64,000 bases of DNA. It comes from Isoetes taiwanensis. Taxonomy: Eukaryota > Streptophyta > Lycopodiopsida > Isoetales > Isoetaceae. The stretch is taken from assembly GCA_021234155.1 (NCBI GenBank), contig JAJEKV010000015.1, positions 5,651,194-5,715,193 on the forward strand, read 5' to 3'. Position 1 is the stretch's first letter; every line of letters starts with the position of its first letter. Of the stretch, positions 58,061 to 64,000 are shown piece after piece. Below the pieces are notes generated by a model that was given only the letters and a program-made list of their open reading frames with translations, was not told where the DNA came from and searched no databases. A program made the position numbers and the translations under genes.

Positions 58061-60250
58061 TATACTCTAGCCGAAAATAAATCTAGTCAAGATTGATGCT
58101 TTGATCCTTGACAGCTGTGAGGTAAACGCAATGCAAGCATGATTTGGTTTTTTAAGCCTTGATGTTTGCTCTAGTGGATTGTAACGTTGATAGTAAATGC
58201 ATCTCTATTTTGGGTCCTATTTCTTATATTTGTTGCTATTAAATCTTGCAGGTGGAATTATCTCAGGCAGCTCTATATTGTCGTAGGTTGTTAAGCGTTG
58301 ATGCCTCTTATTGCATAGTTGATCCTTCTGCAGCAACTAGGAGATGACTGTTTGGCAACCACCGCAAATGCATGTCCCATGATACAATCACTTATATTGG
58401 CTTCTTGCCTGTCTGTGGGGTCAGTGGGGCTGTTGGCGCTGGACAGACTGCATGCATTGAAAGTGTTGGACTTATTGTATACTTTCTAACGAATCTGTCA
58501 CCCATGTCTGCAAGATGCTCTTATTTGAGGGTATATATTCTACTTTTCTCAAATTTTTTTAAGAGGATGTTAAATGTTGATGATATTTATCTTGTGTTTG
58601 TGCTTCTATATGTATTGAAGGTTTCAACATGCAAATATCTTGCCAAGATGCCATGGTTGCCTTGCTTGGTGGAAACGTGCTACTCTAATTCATTAAAGTG
58701 ATTTCATGCAACCACTGTTCTTATTCATGGATACATTCTGTTCAATACAAGCCACTGTAAAGGTATTTCCTTCCTTTGTTCTCTTGATCTTAGATAACGA
58801 TGATGCACTCTGTAGGTTAAGGTCTTGCTAGGTTTTGTTTCACTTTCGCATAGCTGGATAGGCTATCTTAGCAAATAGCTTTATCACCATGCTAAGTTTC
58901 GTGTTTTGGACATCATGCTTAGGTCATGAGCATGTAATCTATCAAATGTGCAGTAAACAAATGATTATTCTGCCTGTATGATTTCTTAAGGCATTTATTT
59001 TGTTAGGAACTGATCGACCTAGTGTCTAAGTCAACCGCTACGACAATCATTAAGTCGCTGCCAATGTATACGACTCCTTCTATGCTGATTGACGATGATG
59101 CTGGCATCTTTAATGATGTTAAATTCTTATTTAAACTTGGTGTTGTCCCTTTTTTCCAGTTTGGAAGTTTTGTAAGATTTGCATTCATTGTCCCATGGAT
59201 TCAAAACTTTTTACATGGCTTTTCTAAAAGCCAGTGTAAATCTATCTCGTTTCCATCTCGGTTTGGGCAGCATACTAAGGTTTCCAGTCTGGAAATGCAC
59301 TGCAGAAGCTCTTTAGTTAGAGGTGTTGAAATAGCATTCAAGTGATTTTTTCTGCTGAATTGGAGGTATTTGCAAGATTGGACACATGCGTTGTGTATTT
59401 ATACTAAGTCTGTATCCTCCAAAGATGTCATTTCGAGGGCCTGCTCAAAAGGCTTAGATGTTCTGCATCTGTTCATTATATCTTTATGCGCTTTTTCAAG
59501 AGATCATAAAGTAGAGAGAGTCAGGAACAACACAAGGTAACATTGTATGTTCTTGCAGACCTAGTCAGGGCAAGGTAGTGCAGAACATAGTTTTATGAGA
59601 TTTGTTGATATCAGGACTTCACATATAGATGTGTCATCCTGCATAAACGTGCATTGCATAAAATTGACAATATGCAATGAATTCCAGAGTCCAAGCAAAA
59701 GCTGGATGCTACTTTCTACATGACAACAATTCTACATGTTATATTCCATCATTCAGTTTCTAGATGCTATTATGAAGCATTCATCTGCAGGACTCTCGGG
59801 TTATCAAGGAATATTGGCTCACACGATAAGAGGTTAGAATTGACATTAGGTTAGAATTGAATATATATGTTCGGTGTGCATGCAATTCTTTCTGTTTATA
59901 AGGAAAAATGTGGATAGATATATTCTTTATGTATTATTTGGGCATGCTATGACCGGAAATCGCAGTCAAGCAGAGGATCTGCTGAAAGACCAAAGATTTA
60001 TTTATGCAAATAAAGGGAGCAACCTTTATTTCTGCAAATGAATGGAGAAACCATGGCTTTGCACTAACTTTTGCTTGTGGTATTTGCAGGAAGCTTGAAC
60101 TGATATGGTTGTGCAACAGTTTCAACAATGCATTCAAGCATATATTTGGAACTAGTAGAGTAAGATTTAGATCCGTCTTGCTATTCTTAGAGTTAGGAAT
60201 GTCCTCTGCTTGATGCCTTGTCTAGCGAATGTCCCATTTCTTTTTCCAGT
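58061..60250. other. Interval with possible exons, none assignable
   Basis: An acceptor CTTGCAG precedes an open stretch near 58251 (VELSQAALYCRRLLSVDASY), and TTTTGTTAG precedes another near 59010 (ELIDLVSKSTATTIIKSLP). They might be exons of one decayed plus-strand gene, but I do not recognise the family. Confidence 0.3.
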
Positions 60251-60299
60251 TGTGGCCAAATAACTGCTCTGTGTTTGGGGTCTGGGTTCGGGAACTCCT

Positions 60300-60868
60300 G
60301 CAAGACAGCCCTGCTGTGAGGACCCGTGGATCAAACAGGAGAATCCGGTAGCTGTGTCATGCGGGATTTGCAAAAGAAACTGAGGAAGGGAAAAGAGACA
60401 ACAAGAAAAACAAAAAGAACAATGTAGAACACAATGAAGAGGACAAAACTCTTTGATATCAATTGTGATACATGAGCTCTCGCAATCGAGAGAAGGCAGA
60501 AGTGAGATAAGACCAAAAACTCATCTACCCCGTGAGGGCTAGATCTACTCATATATATAGTACAATGGCCTTTGGCCCAATATAGATACTCTGTCAAAGC
60601 TCGGTGCCGACTCCTGGAAGGAGGCCTGATTTGCAGGAACGTTGGCGGTGCCTCTTGAGATCCTGAAATGGCGCAGATGGTGACATCGCGTCATTTCTCC
60701 GTGCGCCTCCTCTTGGTCCCGGGCACGGCCTTTGACTGCGTGGTCTGCGGCGGCTTGGTCTTCTGCGGGCCCTTGGACGACTGACCTGTGCCTGACTGTG
60801 GATCCTTGGCCTTGACCTGGTCCATCGTGTGCATGAATAGTCCTGTATTTGGACGTACAGGACTAACA
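60300..60868 (-). repeat. 3' LTR of the second element (outer end estimated)
   Basis: Begins TGTTAG at 60868 directly after the polypurine tract. A TATA-box-like ACTATATATATGAG lies at about 60551-60564, where a promoter would be expected. Without the second LTR, the end near a CCTCACA block at 60313 is a guess. Confidence 0.5.
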
Positions 60869-60880
60869 CTCCCCCCCACC
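60869..60880 (-). other. polypurine tract of the second element
   Basis: The minus strand reads GGTGGGGGGGAG immediately before TGTTAG. Confidence 0.8.
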
Positions 60881-60918
60881 AAACGACACTCAGGGTGAAG
60901 AAAAGGAGGAAGTGTTTT

Positions 60919-63801
60919 TTATGGCGGGAACTCGGCAGTTTGAAAGTGATCCTCACGGGATTGAGGACGGGCGCCATTGTGGTAATTGCCGATGAGATCC
61001 TGGCGTGTTTGAAGAGCGTCAGGAGCGTTGAGCCCAAGTGCAGGATCGGCATCAATAAGAAATCTGGAGCGTAGCATGTCTTCAAGGGCGGCATGTGCCT
61101 CAGAAGGGACGAACTGGCATTCCATGAGAAGGCAGGTCTGGAGGCCGAAGGCAGTGACGCTGGCATTCGGGTTGCAATAAAAGAAGGATCTAGTGAGGTG
61201 GCGGCATTCTCCAAGAAGGCAAGGCCATGGACAGCATGAGCGGGCATTTGCCAACCACGCTCATTGGCAATATATATCCAATTTTCGGTGTGGTCCAGGG
61301 TGGCACCATCCTCCCAAGTGGATCTTCTGACAAAACGGGGATCCCAGCGGAGGTCCGTGGAAATCTGAGGAGGAGTCCACCCTGCGTGGCCTTCCAAGAC
61401 TTTGGTCCAAAAGGGAAGACGCCAGTCAGAGGTGAGAAACCTGGGGCGTGGAGGAACTCCTAGTGAAGCATATGGAGAGTGAGCCATGCCCGTGGGCGTG
61501 GGCTGCTGCGCCTGCTCCCTGAATTCCCGAACAAGGTCTTGATCAAGAGCACGGCACCACTGGTCCCACTCTGAAGCAGGGAGCTGAGTATAGACAGGAG
61601 GATTGACCCAACCCGTGGGTATGGTCTTGCTTTCCAAAAGGCCACGCAGCTGATTATAGCCTCCCAAGTGCTGCATATAAATTTGGGCAAACTGAAGATC
61701 CTCAGGATGTGCTAAATTCTTTCGTACCTGTTCCAGCGTTTCTGCTTGCCACAGAGGTAAGTGATGAGCAAGCTCCGGCATGTACTCTTGTCCAAGAGTG
61801 TGAGACCGAGCATGATCCTGTAAATACGGGTTGGTGTCTAACAGCAACCAGTGAGCATGGGGGTTGCCGTGAAAAATGCAATGTTCCTCATCTCGGAATT
61901 TGTCTTGTGAATCAGCCAGATAAAAATCATGAAAAATATAGGCCATCGGCTGAACAACGCGGAAGATGACCAAATCAGGATCTTCACAGTTGATTTGATC
62001 AAAGACTAAGAGAGCACAGTTCCACAGAAAGATCCGGCCAGATCCTGAGAAAATCCGCACTTCGTAGTGGTTGGGCATTAACCTAGCCGTCTGCCGCATA
62101 CCACTTCAGAAGAAAAAGGTGGCGTCGGGCAACCACATAATCCAGATAACTGGTAGGAGTAGAGAAATCCACAGGAATGTGGGTAACAATATCAATATAG
62201 CCCTCTTGTTTATTTTGGGCTTCTTCTGCAGATTGAACAGCTTGCTGGAGTTGATGTTCTAGGTCGCGGATCTGATTTTCCTTTTCCAGCAGGAGACGTG
62301 ATTGATCACGGAACCGTTTGTGAGGAATTGTGCCATGAGAAGAGGATTGTGCAGGAGTATGGAGTCGGAGCGTGGTAATCTCTGCATCATCAATGATTTT
62401 TTGTTTATGTGCTTCTGTAAGCTGAGTCTGAAGAGATGTGACCTGACTTTGCAGCGTGGTCAGTTGGTCCTGAAGAGAGGGGAGCTGCTCATTGCGCTCC
62501 TTGAGCTCTTGAATTTGGGCGTGGTAATTTTGAGAGAGCTCAGTGTACATGGTGTTAAGATCTGCAATGGCTTTTTCCTTGTCACCCAGAAGTGTATCCT
62601 TGGCTTTGTTCTGCTCAAGCAATTCGTGAATTGTGGATTGTAACTGAGCCTGTTGATCAGCAAAGAGGGCGGTCTGGTCTTGCGCAGTCTTGAGAGCTTC
62701 ACGGGCCTGTAAGAGAGCCTCGTGCTTCTGTTGAAGTTTGTCTTCCAGGGTTTGAACCTGCGTGTTGGCAGCTTGAAGATCCCTGTGAATGGCTTCCGTG
62801 GCCTCCATGTAGGCTTGAACACCATTCATGAAGACTTCTTGTGAGTCCTGAAGCTTGAGAACAACAGCTTGGACATCCTGCTGGTATTGATACAGGGCTT
62901 GGCGAGGAGGTGGAGGTGCAGGGTCCTGTTGGTGATGGGTCTGTGACGTCTGAGAAGCATGATGAGAAGTGGAGGGCATGGATTCCGTGGAGGAAGAGGG
63001 GACATTAATAGGCTTTTCTTGATGTTGATCATGACCAGGAGAAAGAGGGCGTGAAGTTTCAGCCTGCTGATTGTGAGGAAGGGAATGAAAGGATTGATGA
63101 GTGGATGTATGAGAAGTGGAAGGGGACCCTGGGTGGGTGACAGGAATATAATGACGGATGATGGCCTGAAGGTGAGCACCCACAGAAGTGTCAGAGCCGG
63201 AAGAAGGTGCTACACGGACGCGATCAATTTCATGGAGGAGGCGGAAGAACAAAATTTGTGGCCAATCAATAGGTTGAGTGGAATAGACGGCCATAACGAC
63301 AGTGTTATAAAATGGTTTATTGATATGGGTATTCTTGATGGAATACCCATAGAATTTGCGCCACAGAAACTTTACAAAAGTATCGTGGGTCTTGGCAATG
63401 TTTGTGAGACGATGCATGTTGGCTTGATAAGGAGCTGCGCCATACTCAGTGACATCCTTGTCCTATAAGGCAGCCCAAGATAAAGAAGGTCGTTTAAGAG
63501 GAATTTGAAATACCTCAGAAAGCAGAACCGGAGTGAGCAAAATGGTGGTGCCATCAACCGTGGTGGCGTATCCTTCCGGGCTGTTGATCATGTGAGCGAC
63601 AAACTGCTTCAGTTGCTCCGGTTTTGGTGCAGAGAGTTCCTGTGTGGAGAATGGATAAAGCCCATGGCGTTCTACCACGGCTCGACTTGGGCCTGCTAGG
63701 GCATCTCGAAAAGTTGGTGTTGAGAAAGTCACAGATTCAAAAAGAGCTGGATCCCTTGGAGCAGAAGCTTGTAGTCGAGGAAATTTGGGTGAAGCAGCCA
63801 T
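60919..63801 (-). pseudogene. Long coiled-coil protein of the second LTR element, three breaks
   Basis: Start at the ATG at 63801 (MAASPKFP); an upstream in-frame ATG at 63924 is possible. The N-terminal 110 residues include VDGTTILLTPVLLSEVFQIP, reminiscent of plant mobile-domain or transposon-type N termini. An in-frame TAG at 63465-63463 interrupts, and the same frame continues for 444 codons. Next comes a Ser/His/Pro-rich linker, then about 200 residues of uninterrupted coiled coil (62880-62300) rich in Gln, Leu and Glu. Frame changes occur at 62099-62083 and near 61200, after which the C-terminal region (WIYIANERGW, then FYCNPNASVTAF) ends at 60919. No catalytic motif is visible. A structural gag-like role is likely but unproven. 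Confidence 0.6.
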
Positions 63802-64000
63802 GGTGAAGAGCGTCGGAAAGGAACGCGAACAACTGTGTTGAGAAGCCAGAGGGCGAAGAGCAGAAGACGAAAACGAAGAGAGGCGAAAAGGTTTTAGGGC
63901 ACACAAGTTGTGGCGAAGGGGCATGATGAGGATGAAACAGCAACCTTTGATGGTGCCAGGTGGCGATAGATGCGAAGAAGGCGATTGAGAGGCAAAAAGC

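Larger units (their letters stand above)
60300..64000 (-). mobile_element. Second non-autonomous LTR element, 3' part, runs off the right edge
   Basis: On the minus strand a long ORF ends near 60919, followed by a purine tract and then TGTTAG, a typical LTR start. The 5' LTR and PBS would lie beyond 64000. No protease, integrase or reverse transcriptase is seen in the 3 kb of coding sequence. The outer end of the 3' LTR is not fixed; 60300 is an estimate. Confidence 0.7.

Noticed and set aside
60594-60868. Arg/Pro-rich C-terminal extension of the coiled-coil ORF
   Set aside because: This part reads through the polypurine tract and into the LTR in a shifted frame, so it is not protein sequence of the element.
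63073-63468. Plus-strand 131-residue ORF
   Set aside because: Antisense shadow of the minus-strand coiled-coil protein gene.

Overview
This is repeat-dense nuclear DNA from a land plant. A plastid-type N-acetylglutamate kinase gene, a coproporphyrinogen oxidase exon, a PPR fragment, GT-AG introns, CACTA, Ty1-copia and Ty3-gypsy elements and DUF4283-type ORFs all say plant. The many LINEs that end in pentanucleotide tandem tails rather than poly(A), plus the low gene density, make me lean towards a fern or other seed-free plant, but the window alone cannot settle that.

Layout. Positions 1-4033: right-hand part of a CACTA transposon read on the minus strand. It holds an intact three-exon ORF (Transposase-associated-like N terminus plus a SET domain) and then a frameshifted tnp2/DUF4218 transposase gene. 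4034-10217: a LINE 3' end, a decayed Ty1-copia element (minus) with its primer binding site and one LTR, and a 5'-truncated LINE. 11390-33060: a Ty3-gypsy pol (minus) cut in two by an 18.2-kb LTR element (13145-31347). That element has a 6-bp target duplication, a PBS, a PPT and no recognised pol. Inside it sit a DUF4283 retroposon (in one LTR), an unidentified intron-containing gene, and several diverged repeat families. 33688-38335: a poly(A) retroposon and a nearly full-length but decayed LINE. 38560-40800: a 2.2-kb array packed with TTCTAGAA palindromes, the core of a heat-shock element. 41000-46300: short tandem repeats and LINE scraps. 46385-47461: the only clearly intact conventional host gene, N-acetylglutamate kinase (minus), with a repeat-rich upstream region. 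47.5-57.4 kb: a mosaic of inverted duplications (NAGK upstream region, CPOX 5' exon), a second DUF4283 retroposon, a MULE-type MITE and a small hairpin MITE. 60.2-64 kb: the 3' end of another non-autonomous LTR element (minus) encoding a long coiled-coil protein without pol domains.

How the parts relate. Most sequence is nested mobile DNA and the nesting gives a relative history. The gypsy element came first, the 18.2-kb element inserted between its RNase H and integrase regions, and a DUF4283 retroposon then inserted into that element's 3' LTR. NAGK carries the second step of arginine synthesis in the plastid. An inverted copy of its upstream DNA now lies immediately in front of a DUF4283 retroposon. 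The most unusual items are the SET domain inside the CACTA element, the intron-bearing unknown gene inside an LTR element, the DUF4283-only poly(A) retroposons, and the heat-shock-element-like array.
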